Source: Segnochrobactrum spirostomi | Lineage (GTDB): Bacteria; Pseudomonadota; Alphaproteobacteria; Rhizobiales; Segnochrobactraceae | NCBI RefSeq assembly: GCF_009600605.1 | Contig: NZ_VWNA01000003.1 | Span: 620,001-684,000, forward strand | Length of the DNA: 64,000 nt | Reading direction: 5' to 3' | In this document: positions 1 through 8,962 of the stretch, piece by piece | Layout of the letters: every line of letters starts with the position of its first letter | Position numbering within the stretch: position 1 is the stretch's first letter | Made by a program: the position numbers and the translations under genes | Notes under the pieces: model-generated | What the model was told of the DNA's origin: nothing | Databases searched by the model: none | What the model saw: only the letters and a program-made list of their open reading frames with translations

Positions 1-2
1 CC

Positions 3-1499
3 GGCTGGCACATCGCCGCCGTCGGCGGCTCCCGGCGCTCGGCCTACAATGTCGGCATCCCGGTCAAGCGGACCGTCTTCCTGACCTACGTCATCTCCGG
101 CTTTTCCTGCGGCGTCGCCGGATTTCTGTTCGCCGCCCGCCTGTCCGGCGCAGGCCCCGGCACCGGCGCGGGCCTCGAACTGATGGCGCTCACCGCCGCC
201 GTTGTCGGCGGCAACAGCCTCGGCGGCGGACGCGGCTCCATCGCCAAGGGCCTGATGGGCGCCGTCGCCGTCCTCGTCATGACGAACGGGCTGATCCGCC
301 TCGGCTTCGGCACCGGCACCAACCAGATGGTGCTCGGTCTGATGCTCGGTCTCGCCGTCGTGCTCGACGTGCGCTGGCTGAAGAACCGCCACAAGGTGCT
401 CGCCGAGGTCTATGTCGCGCCGATCCACCATCGCATGGGCGAGACGCTGTCGGCGATGCCGAGTTCCGGCACGCCCTTCGCCTTGAACGACCGGCTGGAA
501 GCGGCCGATGCGATCGGCCTCGCCGAGGTCGAGGGACCGGAAGACGTCGTTCTCGACGAAGACGACAATCTCTATGCGGGCACCCGGCATGGCGAGATCG
601 TCCGCTATTTCGCGCCGGATTATACCCGCTCGGAGGTGTTCGCCCACATCGGCGGCTTCCCGCTCGGGCTCGCGATCGATCGCGACGGGTCGATCAAGTC
701 CTGCGTCGGCGCGATGGGCCTCTATTCGATCGCGCCGGACCGCACCGTGACCCAGCTCTCCACCGAGACGCGGCGCTCGCTGTTCTCCGTCGTCGACGAT
801 GCCCGGCTGCGCGATCCGAACGATTGCGACATCGCCCCCGACGGCCGGGTCTGGTTCACCGATTCCACGACGCGCTACGACGCCCACGATTGGGCGCTCG
901 ATTCGATCGAGAGCCGGCCGACCGGGCGCCTCCTCGTTTACGATCCGCGGACCGGCAAGACGAAGACCGTGCTCGACAATCTGCGCTACGCGAACGGCGT
1001 GTGCATCGCCCACGATGGTCGCTCGCTGTTTCTCGCGGAATCGTGGGCCTGCCGCATCCATCGCTATTGGTTCGAGGGGCCGAAGGCGGGCACGCTCGAA
1101 TGCGTCATCCGCGACATGCCGGGTTATCCCGACAACATCAACCGCGCCTCGGACGGCACCTATTGGATGGCGTGGCTGGGCATGCGGACGCCGAGCTTCG
1201 ACCTCGCTTTGCGCCATCCCGGCGCGCGCAAGCGCATGACCCGCCGCCTGCCGCAGGACGAGTGGCTGTTCCCCAACATCAACACCGGCGGCGTCGTCAA
1301 ATTCGACGAGAGCGGCCGCATCGTCGAGACGTTCGGCGACCTCGCCGGCCGCAAGCACCCGATGGTCACCTCGATGCGCGAGCACAAGGGCTACCTCTAT
1401 ATCGGCGGCATCCTGAACAACCGCATCGGCCGCTATAAGATCGCCGGCGCCGACCCGACCTGGACCGGCTGGTCGTCCTATTGGGGAGGGCGCGGCTGA
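3..1499 (+). CDS. ABC sugar permease fused to SMP-30/gluconolactonase propeller (5' end missing)
   Basis: The gene enters the window already open; its start lies upstream. The first ~130 visible residues match the C-terminal half of RbsC-type permeases: the cytoplasmic-loop motif AVGGSRRSAYNVGI, then Gly/Ala-rich membrane segments ending at LDVRWLKNRHK. The reading frame then continues without a stop into ~310 residues of a six-bladed SMP-30/gluconolactonase/strictosidine-synthase-like propeller (EGPEDVVLDEDDNLYAG, DPNDCDIAPDGRVWFTD, YANGVCIAHDGRSLFLAES). RbsC-type permeases end on the cytoplasmic side, so the propeller probably faces the cytoplasm and could open a lactone as it is imported; that is inference. 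The stop overlaps the next start (TGATG). Neighbours are a second propeller protein and the cognate ATPase. Confidence 0.85.
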   Translation, partial: GWHIAAVGGSRRSAYNVGIPVKRTVFLTYVISGFSCGVAGFLFAARLSGAGPGTGAGLELMALTAAVVGGNSLGGGRGSIAKGLMGAVAVLVMTNGLIRLGFGTGTNQMVLGLMLGLAVVLDVRWLKNRHKVLAEVYVAPIHHRMGETLSAMPSSGTPFALNDRLEAADAIGLAEVEGPEDVVLDEDDNLYAGTRHGEIVRYFAPDYTRSEVFAHIGGFPLGLAIDRDGSIKSCVGAMGLYSIAPDRTVTQLSTETRRSLFSVVDDARLRDPNDCDIAPDGRVWFTDSTTRYDAHDWALDSIESRPTGRLLVYDPRTGKTKTVLDNLRYANGVCIAHDGRSLFLAESWACRIHRYWFEGPKAGTLECVIRDMPGYPDNINRASDGTYWMAWLGMRTPSFDLALRHPGARKRMTRRLPQDEWLFPNINTGGVVKFDESGRIVETFGDLAGRKHPMVTSMREHKGYLYIGGILNNRIGRYKIAGADPTWTGWSSYWGGRG

Positions 1500-2584
1500 T
1501 GTGGCTCGACCGACTGCTCGACCCGTTCCGCGGCAAGGCCATCACCATCCCGCCGCTCGACGGCGCGCTGAAGCCGAACACCGCCCTTGACGACGCCCCC
1601 CTGCTCGCCGCCGTGGAGCGGCCGGACAATCTCGCGGTCGCCGACGGCCGGCTGGTGTTCTCGTCCGGACCGCGCCTCCTCGCCCTCCGGCCAGACGCCT
1701 GCCTCGAAGAGCTCGCGGTGTTCGACCATCCGGTCACGGCGCTCGCCGCCTTCGCGGACGGCGGGCTGGTGATCGGGCTCGACGACGGCGCCATCGTCTT
1801 CCGCGGCGGCGCGCACCACGGTCGCACGCTGCCCGGGATCGGGCCGGGCCGCCTCGCCTGCCCGGTCGCCATCGCCGTGATGAACGCGACGACGATCGTG
1901 GTCGCCCAAGGCTCGGCCCGCCACCGGCCGAGCGATTGGGTCGTCGATCTGATGGAGAAGAACGCGACCGGCTCGGTCTGGCGGTTCGATCTCGAGGACG
2001 GCAGCGCGACCGCACTCGGCGAGAACCTCGCTTTCCCCCATGGCCTCCTGATCGAGGCGGATCGCTCGATCGTCGTGGCGGAGAGCTGGCGCCATCGCCT
2101 GGTGCGCCTCGCTGCCGACGGACGGGGCCGCGTCGAGCCGGTGCTCTCCAAGCTCGCGGGCTATCCGGCACGGCTCGCGCCGGCCGCCGGCGGCGGCGCT
2201 TGGCTCGCCTTGTTCGCGCCGCGCAACCGGCTGATCGAGTTCGTGCTCTCCGAAGACGCCTACCGCGCCGACATGATCCGCGACGTCGAGCGGGACTTCT
2301 GGATCGCGCCGGCGCTCTCGTCCGGCCGCTCCTTCCTGGAGCCGCTGCAATGCGGAGGCGTGCGCACCATGGGCATCCACAAGCCGTGGGCGCCGAGCCG
2401 ATCCTACGGGCTCGTGGTCCGCCTCGATGCGGCGCTCGCCCCCGTCGCGAGCTGGCACAGCCGGGCCGACGGCGCGCGCCACGGCGTCACCGCGATCGTC
2501 GAACACGAAGGCCGGCTGATCGCCGCCGCGAAGGGCGGCGACGCCCTCGTCGCGATCGCGCCGGAGACGGAGACCGCCCGATGA
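1499..2584 (+). CDS. SMP-30/strictosidine synthase-like beta-propeller protein
   Basis: 361 residues, starting at the ATG that overlaps the upstream stop codon. No signal peptide is visible, so it is probably cytoplasmic. Repeated short blades such as PDNLAVADGRLVFSSG and FPHGLLIEADRSIVVAES mark it as a divergent relative of the propeller fused to the permease just upstream; the two may have arisen by duplication. The likely role is hydrolysis or binding of a sugar lactone or related ligand brought in by the transporter, but the substrate cannot be read from the sequence. The gene ends in an ATGA overlap with the ATPase gene, which implies one transcript and translational coupling. Confidence 0.75.
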   Translation: MWLDRLLDPFRGKAITIPPLDGALKPNTALDDAPLLAAVERPDNLAVADGRLVFSSGPRLLALRPDACLEELAVFDHPVTALAAFADGGLVIGLDDGAIVFRGGAHHGRTLPGIGPGRLACPVAIAVMNATTIVVAQGSARHRPSDWVVDLMEKNATGSVWRFDLEDGSATALGENLAFPHGLLIEADRSIVVAESWRHRLVRLAADGRGRVEPVLSKLAGYPARLAPAAGGGAWLALFAPRNRLIEFVLSEDAYRADMIRDVERDFWIAPALSSGRSFLEPLQCGGVRTMGIHKPWAPSRSYGLVVRLDAALAPVASWHSRADGARHGVTAIVEHEGRLIAAAKGGDALVAIAPETETAR

Positions 2585-4076
2585 GCGTCCTGTTCGAGAT
2601 GAAGGGGATCACCAAGTCCTATCGCGGCAACCCCGCCGTGAAGGCGGTCGATTTCGATCTCCGCGAGGGCGAAGTCCACGCCCTCCTCGGCGAGAACGGC
2701 GCCGGCAAGTCCACCCTCACCAAGATGATGGCCGGCGTCGTCGAGCCCTCGGCCGGTACGATGATCTACGGCGGCGCGCCGGTCTCTTTCACCGGTCCGG
2801 CCGACGCGCTGAAGCGCGGCATCGCCATGGTGTTCCAGGAGACCAGCCTCGTCCCCTCGATGACGGTCGCCCAGAACCTCTATCTCGGCGACGAGAAGTT
2901 CCTGAACCGCCTGCGCGGCGTTGCGATCGCCGCCCAGCAGTTCCTGCAATCCCTGAACTTCACCGTCGATCCGACCGCGACCGTGGCCACCCTCGGCACC
3001 GCCAAGCGTCAGATGGTGGAGATCGCCCGGGCGGTTCGCCTCAACGCCCGCATCATCATCTTCGACGAGCCGACGGCCGCACTGACGCCGGAGGAGAAGC
3101 GCCACTTCTTCACGCTGATCCGCCGCCTCAAGGAGCGTGGCGTCTCGGTGGTCTTCATCTCTCATGCGCTTGAGGAGGCGCTCGCGATCTCCGACCGCAT
3201 CACCGTGATGCGGGACGGCGAGAAGGTCGTGACCGACGCCACCTCCGCCTTCGACCGCGAGCGCATCGTCCGGGCGATGGTCGGCCGCACCATGGCGGAG
3301 GATTCCGGGGCGAAGGGAGGCCGCGCCGCGATCCGCCCGCCCGGCGCCAAGGTGCTCTCGATCCAGGACGTCTCGATGGGGCGGTGGTGCGCAACACCTC
3401 GTTCTCGATCTTCGAGGGACAGATCACCGGCATCTTCGGCCTCGTCGGCTCGGGCCGCACGGAGACCGCGAAGATCGTCGCAGGCGTCGCCAAGCGCGAT
3501 TTCCTGCGTGGCGGCGAGATCGAGCTCGACGGCCGCCCGGTGCGCTACGGCACGCCACGGCCTGCGGTGAAGGACGGCATCGTCTACGTCACCGAGGACC
3601 GCAAGGTCGAAGGCTTCTTCGAGACGATGTCGATCGCGGAGAACCTCTATGCCGGTCTCCTCGCCGCCGGTCTCGAACGCGCGCCGATCGTCTCACGCCG
3701 CGAGATGGCGGAGCACGCCGCGCAGTGGAGCCGGACGCTCGCGATCCGCTCGATCGATCCCGACGCCCGGGTGATCGAACTCTCCGGCGGCAACCAGCAG
3801 AAGGTCGTCATCGGCAAGGGCCTGATCCAGAAGCCGCGCATCGTCATCTTCGACGAGCCGACCCGCGGCGTCGATGTCGCGGCCATCACCGAAATCCATC
3901 ACCTCATCGAAAAGCTCGCCGACGACGGCTTGGCGGTCGTCGTAATCTCGTCCTATCTCCCTGAGATCATGAAGCTGTCGGATCGCATCCTGGTGTTCCG
4001 GCAGGGCCGCGTCGTCGAGGAGTTCTCGCCGCACGATGCGACTGAGGAGCGGATCATGTACGCTTCGGTCCACTGA
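2581..4076 (+). pseudogene. Sugar ABC transporter ATP-binding protein, two NBDs, frameshifted
   Basis: An RbsA/MglA-type protein of about 498 residues with two nucleotide-binding domains. NBD1 has Walker A GENGAGKST, the degenerate signature typical of this family (TAKRQMVEIARA) and Walker B IIIFDEPTAAL. NBD2 has the usual degenerate P-loop GLVGSGRTETA, signature LSGGNQQKVVIGKG and Walker B IVIFDEPTRGVD. The two halves lie in different frames: the first runs to about 3380, the second is open from about 3384. Adding one G to the run at 3378-3381 joins them as ...VSMGAVVRNTSF. Both halves are well conserved, so this is either a sequencing error or a very recent lesion. It would energise the permease at the start of the window; a substrate-binding protein is expected upstream. 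Confidence 0.85.
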
Positions 4077-4114
4077 AAGCGGACACGGCGTGGGATCTTG
4101 AAAGAACGGGCATC

Positions 4115-4981
4115 ATGAAGACAATCTGGACCTTCTATCGCGGCACGTGGCGCGAGGGCGACGTGCGCATTCTCGGCGCCGCCTCGCACGGCACCTGGCT
4201 CGGTTCGGTGGTGTTCGACGGCGCGCGGTCCTTCGAGGGCGTGGCCCCCGATCTCGATCTCCATTCCGCCCGGGTCAACGCCTCGGCCCGCGTCCTCGGC
4301 CTCGAGCCGACGCTCTCGACCGATGAGATCATCGGCTTCTCTCGCGAAGGGCTGCTTCATTTCGCCCCCGATGCCGCGGTCTATATCCGCCCGATGTATT
4401 GGGCCGAGGAGAGCGACGCCGGCGTGGTGCCGCCGCTCGCCGCCTCGACGGATTTCGCGCTCTGCCTCGAGGAAATCCCGATGGTGGAGCCGACCGGCTT
4501 CACCATGACGACGACGAGCTTCCGCCGCCCGACCCACGACGTCATGCCGGTCGATGCTAAGGCAGCCTGCCTCTATGCCAACAACGCCCGCATGCTGCGG
4601 GAGGCCAAGGCCAAGGGCTTCCAGAACACGCTCGTCACCGACGCGCTCGGCAACGTCGCCGAGACCGCAACGTCGAACATTTTCATGGTACGCGGCGACG
4701 AGGTGTTCACGCCGGTCCCGAACGGGACGTTCCTCAACGGCATCACCCGCCAGCGCATCATCAAGCTGTTGCGCGCGGCCGGTCTCACCGTCCACGAGAC
4801 GGTGCTCACCGTCGACGATTTCCGGGAGGCGGACGAGATCTTCTCGACCGGCAACCTCACCAAGGTTGTGCCGGCGATCCGCTTCGAGGACCGCATGCTG
4901 CCGTTCGGCCGCGTCGCCCGCCGCGCCCGCGCGCTCTATTGGGACTGGGCCCATTCCGACCCGCAGAGCGCTCTCGCCTGA
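4115..4981 (+). CDS. Class IV PLP aminotransferase (branched-chain type)
   Basis: 288 residues, the usual size for the BCAT/D-amino-acid aminotransferase fold. The PLP lysine is probably Lys149 in MPVDAKAACLYANN, and the cofactor-binding ETATSNIF motif lies at 183-190. The family transfers amino groups between amino acids and 2-oxo acids; the exact substrate is uncertain because many bacterial class IV enzymes annotated as IlvE act on other amines. It begins 38 bases after the transporter ATPase and probably belongs to the same operon, so it may process what that importer brings in rather than make Leu, Ile or Val. Confidence 0.85.
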   Translation: MKTIWTFYRGTWREGDVRILGAASHGTWLGSVVFDGARSFEGVAPDLDLHSARVNASARVLGLEPTLSTDEIIGFSREGLLHFAPDAAVYIRPMYWAEESDAGVVPPLAASTDFALCLEEIPMVEPTGFTMTTTSFRRPTHDVMPVDAKAACLYANNARMLREAKAKGFQNTLVTDALGNVAETATSNIFMVRGDEVFTPVPNGTFLNGITRQRIIKLLRAAGLTVHETVLTVDDFREADEIFSTGNLTKVVPAIRFEDRMLPFGRVARRARALYWDWAHSDPQSALA

Positions 4982-5026
4982 GGCGGCCGCGCGAACACCG
5001 AACATGCCACGCAAGGAGACGACATC

Positions 5027-5431
5027 ATGGCGACCGTTCCGCTGCTGAGCGACGCGGAGGCCGAGGCCATTCCCGAGGTCAAGGCGGTGTTCGACGACAT
5101 CCGCGCGACGCGGAAGAGCGACTTCGTCAACAATATCTGGCGCGGCCTCGCCAACGACCCGGCCCTTCTGAAGCGGACCTGGGAACAGGTGAAGGGCATC
5201 ATGGCGACCGAGGGGGCGCTCGATCCCCTCACCCGCGAGCTCATCTACATCGCCGTCTCGGCGACCAACGGCTGCTCCTATTGCGTCCATTCCCACACCG
5301 CGGCGGCGCGGGCGAAGGGGATGACGCCGGCGCAGCACGCCGAGCTGATGGCGATCGTCGGCCTCGCCTCGCAGACCAATTCCCTCGTCACCCAGATGCA
5401 GATCCCCGTCGATCCGCAATTCGAGGTGTGA
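5027..5431 (+). CDS. Carboxymuconolactone decarboxylase/AhpD-family protein
   Basis: 134 residues, all helical in the family fold. The redox motif is Cys83-Ser-Tyr-Cys86 followed by His90, with Glu71 upstream, which is the arrangement of the AhpD peroxidase-like subgroup and not of true carboxymuconolactone decarboxylases, which lack the CxxC. It may reduce peroxides or act as a disulfide reductase partner. A good ribosome-binding site (AAGGAGA) lies 8-10 bases before the ATG. It is the last gene of the plus-strand cluster and is followed by a strong GC hairpin. Confidence 0.8.
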   Translation: MATVPLLSDAEAEAIPEVKAVFDDIRATRKSDFVNNIWRGLANDPALLKRTWEQVKGIMATEGALDPLTRELIYIAVSATNGCSYCVHSHTAAARAKGMTPAQHAELMAIVGLASQTNSLVTQMQIPVDPQFEV

Positions 5432-5438
5432 AGACGTT

Positions 5439-5471
5439 CGCGGCCGCCACGCTTCGCGCGCAGCGGCCGCG
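5439..5471. terminator. GC-rich hairpin between convergent genes
   Basis: Perfect 9-bp inverted repeat CGCGGCCGC (5439-5447) and GCGGCCGCG (5463-5471) with a 15-base loop, lying 7 bases past the stop of the AhpD-like gene and 6 bases from the stop of the convergent outer-membrane protein gene. There is no clear T-tract on either side, so it may be a weak bidirectional terminator or a transcript-stabilising stem. Confidence 0.5.
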
Positions 5472-5477
5472 ATTAGG

Positions 5478-6341
5478 TCAGAACCGGTAGGTCAGGCCGA
5501 GGATCGGCCCCTGCATCCGGACGTCGTATTCGAAGTCGCCGTTCTTGTAGTCGACCGAGAGCGCGCGGTAGCCAGCCCGCAAGGCGAGCTGGTCGTTGAC
5601 CTGATAATTCAGCGTTCCGATCGCCTGCCAGGTGAACTGGGATCCGACGTCGAAGCCGCCGAGATCGCCCACGAGGGTGATGCTCCACGGACCGCCGAGC
5701 CGGGTCACCACGCGACCAGCGATGACGGGATCGACCCAATTCTCGGTCTCGCTGAAGGTGATGCCGTTCGGGAGAACGCCCGGCGTGATGGTCATCCGGT
5801 TGTCGAGATACCAGTAGCGCAGGCCGATACCGGCATCGACGTCGATGTGCTGCGACGCATAGAGCCGGTAGAGCACGTCGCCCTGAAGGGTGACGCTGCG
5901 CGAGCGCAGCTTGACGTCCGACTGAAAGCGTCCCGGCAGGGTGCCCTCGGGCGAGATCTGCGTGATCATGGCGTCGCCGATCACGCTCCAGTTGCCGAGC
6001 CGCATCTCGGCCGCCCCCATCAGACCGCCGTCGAAATCCTTCAGGATGTCGCCGAGGCTCAGATTGACGTCCGTCGCCGGCAGCGGCGGCAGGGTCGAGG
6101 TGGTGCCTTCGAGGCCGGCGCCCCAGAGATAGAACGTACCGTAGAAGACGGGCCCGCCGGGCACCTTCGCCGGCCCGGCGGGTGCCGCGGCCGGCGGCGA
6201 CGTCGGAGCGGGGATGTCGACGAGGTCGGCCGCCCGGGCGGGCCGATCGAGACCGCCGGCGACCGCGAACAGCACAGCCGCGCCGCAGCGGAGGGCGGGC
6301 CGCGAACGCCGCGCCCGTCGAGAGGAGCGATGAGTGTCCAT
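5478..6341 (-). CDS. Outer-membrane beta-barrel protein
   Basis: 287 residues. The N-terminus has basic residues and a hydrophobic stretch ending in ARA-ADLVD, a typical Sec signal, followed by a Pro/Ala-rich linker. The rest is alternating amphipathic strands (WSVIGDAMITQIS, IDVDAGIGLRYWYLD, LALRAGYRALSVDY) and the chain ends in Phe (GLTYRF), the usual barrel-assembly signal. It looks like the small 8-10-stranded porin-like proteins common in Alphaproteobacteria. Its ATG overlaps the stop of the sulfatase gene by one base, so it is the third gene of the FGE-sulfatase operon and may let sulfated substrates cross the outer membrane; that link is inference. Confidence 0.75.
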   Translation of the reverse strand: MDTHRSSRRARRSRPALRCGAAVLFAVAGGLDRPARAADLVDIPAPTSPPAAAPAGPAKVPGGPVFYGTFYLWGAGLEGTTSTLPPLPATDVNLSLGDILKDFDGGLMGAAEMRLGNWSVIGDAMITQISPEGTLPGRFQSDVKLRSRSVTLQGDVLYRLYASQHIDVDAGIGLRYWYLDNRMTITPGVLPNGITFSETENWVDPVIAGRVVTRLGGPWSITLVGDLGGFDVGSQFTWQAIGTLNYQVNDQLALRAGYRALSVDYKNGDFEYDVRMQGPILGLTYRF

Positions 6342-7828
6342 CAATCGTCTTCCAGACCCATTTCGTAGAGAACCGCGGCGGGCGTCGCGAGCGGTGCGCT
6401 CAGCGTCGCCTTCAGGGCCGCCGCATAGAACAGCGGCGGGGCCATGACCCGGGCGAGCGCGATCACCCGCTCCTGAAGCTCGGTCACCTTCTCCGGATGC
6501 GCGGCGGAGAGGTCCGTCGTTTCCGACGGGTCCTTTTCGAGATCGAACAGCTCGATCTTCGGCGGCAGCACGACCTGCCAATAGAGCTTCCAGTTGCCCT
6601 GCCGGACCGCGCCCTGGGTCGGCTCGACATTGTAGACGACCTCCTCGCGGCCGCTCCCGGCTGCGGCGAGCGCGGGCCAGGCATCCTTGCCGTCGAGCGG
6701 CTTGGAGCGGGCGAGGTCGGCACCGGCAAGCCGCGCAAGCGTCGGCATCATGTCGACGACGTGCATGACGCCATCGGCCTGGCCCGGCGCGATGCGGCCG
6801 GGCCAGTTCGCAAGCGCGACCACCCGTACGCCGCCCTCGTAGAGCGATCCCTTGCCGTCCCGATAGGGCGCATTGCTCGCCGGCAGGTCGCCCGCGACGG
6901 CCCCTTCCCCGACGAACATCTTGTTGCGCGTGCCGCCATTGTCGGAATGGAACACGATCAAGGTGTCGTCGCGCATGCCGCGGGCTTTGAGTGCCTCGAC
7001 GACCTTGCCGATCTGGTCGTCCATCGCGGTGATCATCGCCGCATAGGCGCGCCGGGACGGGTCCTCGATGTGGGCATAGAGATCGAGATAGGATTGCGGC
7101 GCCTGGAACGGCGTATGGGGCGCGGTGAAGGCGAGGTAGAGGAAGAGCGGCGTCTTCGGATCGTGGTCGCCGATCAGCCGCACCGCCTCGGCGCCGAACA
7201 GCTCGGTGTCGTAGCCGTCCTCCTTGAGCAGCGTGTTGTCGCGGTACCAATCGGTCTGGCCGTGCGCCTCGTGCTTGAAATGGTCGATCTCGCCGACAAG
7301 CGCGCCATAGAAGCTGTCGAAACCGCGCTGGCGCGGCCAATAGGCTTTGTCGGCATGGCCGAGATGCCACTTGCCGACGAGCGCGGTGCGGTAGCCGACG
7401 CTCTTCAGCGCCTGCGGCAGCAGAAACTCGTCGGTGGCGAGACCATAGCTCGCGCCCGACGGGATCACGCCCGTCTGGAGGCCGTAGCGCAGCGGATAGC
7501 GCCCGGTCATGAGGGCCGCGCGGGTCGGCGTGCAAAGCGGCTGGGTGTAGAACTGGCCGAGCCGCGCCCCGCCGACCGCGAGGGTATCGAGGTTCGGCGT
7601 CTTGATGTCGGACCCGTGGAAGCCCACGTCGGCGAACCCGAGATCGTCGGCGAGGATGTAGAGAATATGAGGCCGCGGGGCATCCGCCGCCCTCGCGCCG
7701 GGGGCGAGCAGCGACAGGCCGGCCACAGCGGCGATGAAACCGGCGCCGCCGGCGAGGACGTCGCGGCGGCTCGGACCGCCCGAAGTCTCGGGGGCAGGCT
7801 CTTCAGATTGGTTCACGGTAGGCCTCAT
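6341..7828 (-). CDS. Tat-exported type I sulfatase
   Basis: 495 residues from the ATG at 7828, chosen because it overlaps the stop of the upstream gene (ATGA); the frame is open further upstream but that part is low-complexity. Residues 20-46 form a Tat signal (SRRDVLAGG followed by a hydrophobic stretch and ARA). Mature protein begins near PHILYILADDLGF, where Asp61 and Asp62 are the usual metal ligands. The sulfatase signature is Cys99-Thr-Pro-Thr-Arg, in which Cys99 would be converted to formylglycine. The enzyme should hydrolyse a sulfate ester in the periplasm; the substrate is unknown. The gene for the formylglycine-generating enzyme lies directly upstream. Confidence 0.9.
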   Translation of the reverse strand: MRPTVNQSEEPAPETSGGPSRRDVLAGGAGFIAAVAGLSLLAPGARAADAPRPHILYILADDLGFADVGFHGSDIKTPNLDTLAVGGARLGQFYTQPLCTPTRAALMTGRYPLRYGLQTGVIPSGASYGLATDEFLLPQALKSVGYRTALVGKWHLGHADKAYWPRQRGFDSFYGALVGEIDHFKHEAHGQTDWYRDNTLLKEDGYDTELFGAEAVRLIGDHDPKTPLFLYLAFTAPHTPFQAPQSYLDLYAHIEDPSRRAYAAMITAMDDQIGKVVEALKARGMRDDTLIVFHSDNGGTRNKMFVGEGAVAGDLPASNAPYRDGKGSLYEGGVRVVALANWPGRIAPGQADGVMHVVDMMPTLARLAGADLARSKPLDGKDAWPALAAAGSGREEVVYNVEPTQGAVRQGNWKLYWQVVLPPKIELFDLEKDPSETTDLSAAHPEKVTELQERVIALARVMAPPLFYAAALKATLSAPLATPAAVLYEMGLEDD

Positions 7829-8844
7829 CAGATGGTCAGGCGGCGGACACACCGGAAGCCGATGTGCCCTGATCCGGTATCGATGGTCTGGGGTTGGCGG
7901 GCGGCCGGGCGATAGCGCCGGCAATAGTTCGGGGCACAGAGATGCGAGCCGCCCTTCAGCACCTTGCGCGGCAACGCGAGGCCAGGGCCGCTCGAATCGC
8001 GGCTGTCTTCGGCGCTGCCGCCCCGCGGATTACGCGGCATGCAGCAGGCCTTCGCGGCGGGCGCCGGGTGGCGGCCGCGGTACCAATCGTCGGTCCATTC
8101 CCAGACATTGCCGATCATGTCGTGGAGGCCGTAGCCGTTCGGCGGGAAGGCGGTGACGGGCGAGGTTCCGGCATAGCCGTCGAGGGCGAGGTTCTCGTGC
8201 GGAAACGCGCCCTGCCAGGTGTTGGCGCGATGAGCGCCGCCGGGCACGAGTTCGTCGCCCCAGGCGAACTCGGCCCCGTCGAGCCCGCCGCGGGCCGCGA
8301 ACTCCCATTCGGCCTCGGTCGGCAGCGCCTTGCCCCGCCAGCGGGCATAAGCCTCGGCGTCCTCGTGGCAGACGTGGACGACCGGGTGGTCGTCGAGACC
8401 GGCGAGATCGCTGCCCGGACCGCCTGGATGACGCCAATCGGCCCCGGGAACGAAGCTCCACCAGCGGGTCCAATCGTTCGGGTCGCCCGCCGTAGCCGGG
8501 GTACTGAAGACCAGCGAGCCGGCGACTAGCCATGCGGGGTCGGCGTCCGGATAGTCCTCGGCGCTCGGGATGCGCTCGGCGACGGTGACATATCCGGTCG
8601 CGGCGACGAAGCGGGCGAAGTCGCGGTTGGTCACGGGCGTGCGGTCGATCCAGAAGCCGTCGACCTCGACCGGATGCGCCGGCGCCTCCTCCGGATAGTG
8701 CGCGTCCGAGCCCATCAGGAACCGCCCGCCGGCGATCCACACCATCTCGGGCGCGGTCGGCTGCGGCGACGCCGCAATCTCCTGAGCCGGCGAATGATGC
8801 TCGACCACGTCTGTCCGTCCCCGCTTGGCCGCGCCGACGCCCAC
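7828..8844 (-). CDS. Formylglycine-generating enzyme (SUMF1/FGE family)
   Basis: Up to 338 residues from a GTG at 8844; a GTG at 8808 is an alternative, since the conserved domain begins near residue 33 (MVWIAGGRFLMGS). The C-terminal motif GGSHLCAPNYCRRYRPAARQ carries Cys303 and Cys308, spaced as the copper-binding catalytic pair of true FGEs, which separates it from EgtB- or PvdO-like relatives. Other family motifs are LPTEAEWEFAARGG and GNVWEWTDDWY. It oxidises the cysteine of a sulfatase CxPxR motif to formylglycine, and the adjacent overlapping gene encodes exactly such a sulfatase. Folded sulfatases are exported by Tat, consistent with modification in the cytoplasm. Confidence 0.92.
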   Translation of the reverse strand: MGVGAAKRGRTDVVEHHSPAQEIAASPQPTAPEMVWIAGGRFLMGSDAHYPEEAPAHPVEVDGFWIDRTPVTNRDFARFVAATGYVTVAERIPSAEDYPDADPAWLVAGSLVFSTPATAGDPNDWTRWWSFVPGADWRHPGGPGSDLAGLDDHPVVHVCHEDAEAYARWRGKALPTEAEWEFAARGGLDGAEFAWGDELVPGGAHRANTWQGAFPHENLALDGYAGTSPVTAFPPNGYGLHDMIGNVWEWTDDWYRGRHPAPAAKACCMPRNPRGGSAEDSRDSSGPGLALPRKVLKGGSHLCAPNYCRRYRPAARQPQTIDTGSGHIGFRCVRRLTI

Positions 8845-8962
8845 GGAGGGCAGATGGGCGATCTCGATCTTTGCGGGGCCGAGTCCTCACGGCCGAATCC
8901 GCAAGTCCCTGATTAGCGAAGCGGCGAAGGGCTGCTCAATTGCCATTTCGCGCCAGAATTCA

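Noticed and set aside
2581-4076. Programmed ribosomal frameshifting in the ABC ATPase gene.
   Set aside because: No slippery heptamer or downstream structure is evident, and four other genes show the same one-base G/C-run loss, so a common technical or mutational cause is simpler.
6182-7915. A 577-residue open frame on the plus strand, antisense to the sulfatase and FGE genes.
   Set aside because: Arg/Gly/Ala-rich with no recognisable domain; the minus strand carries full family motifs. It is a by-product of high GC content.
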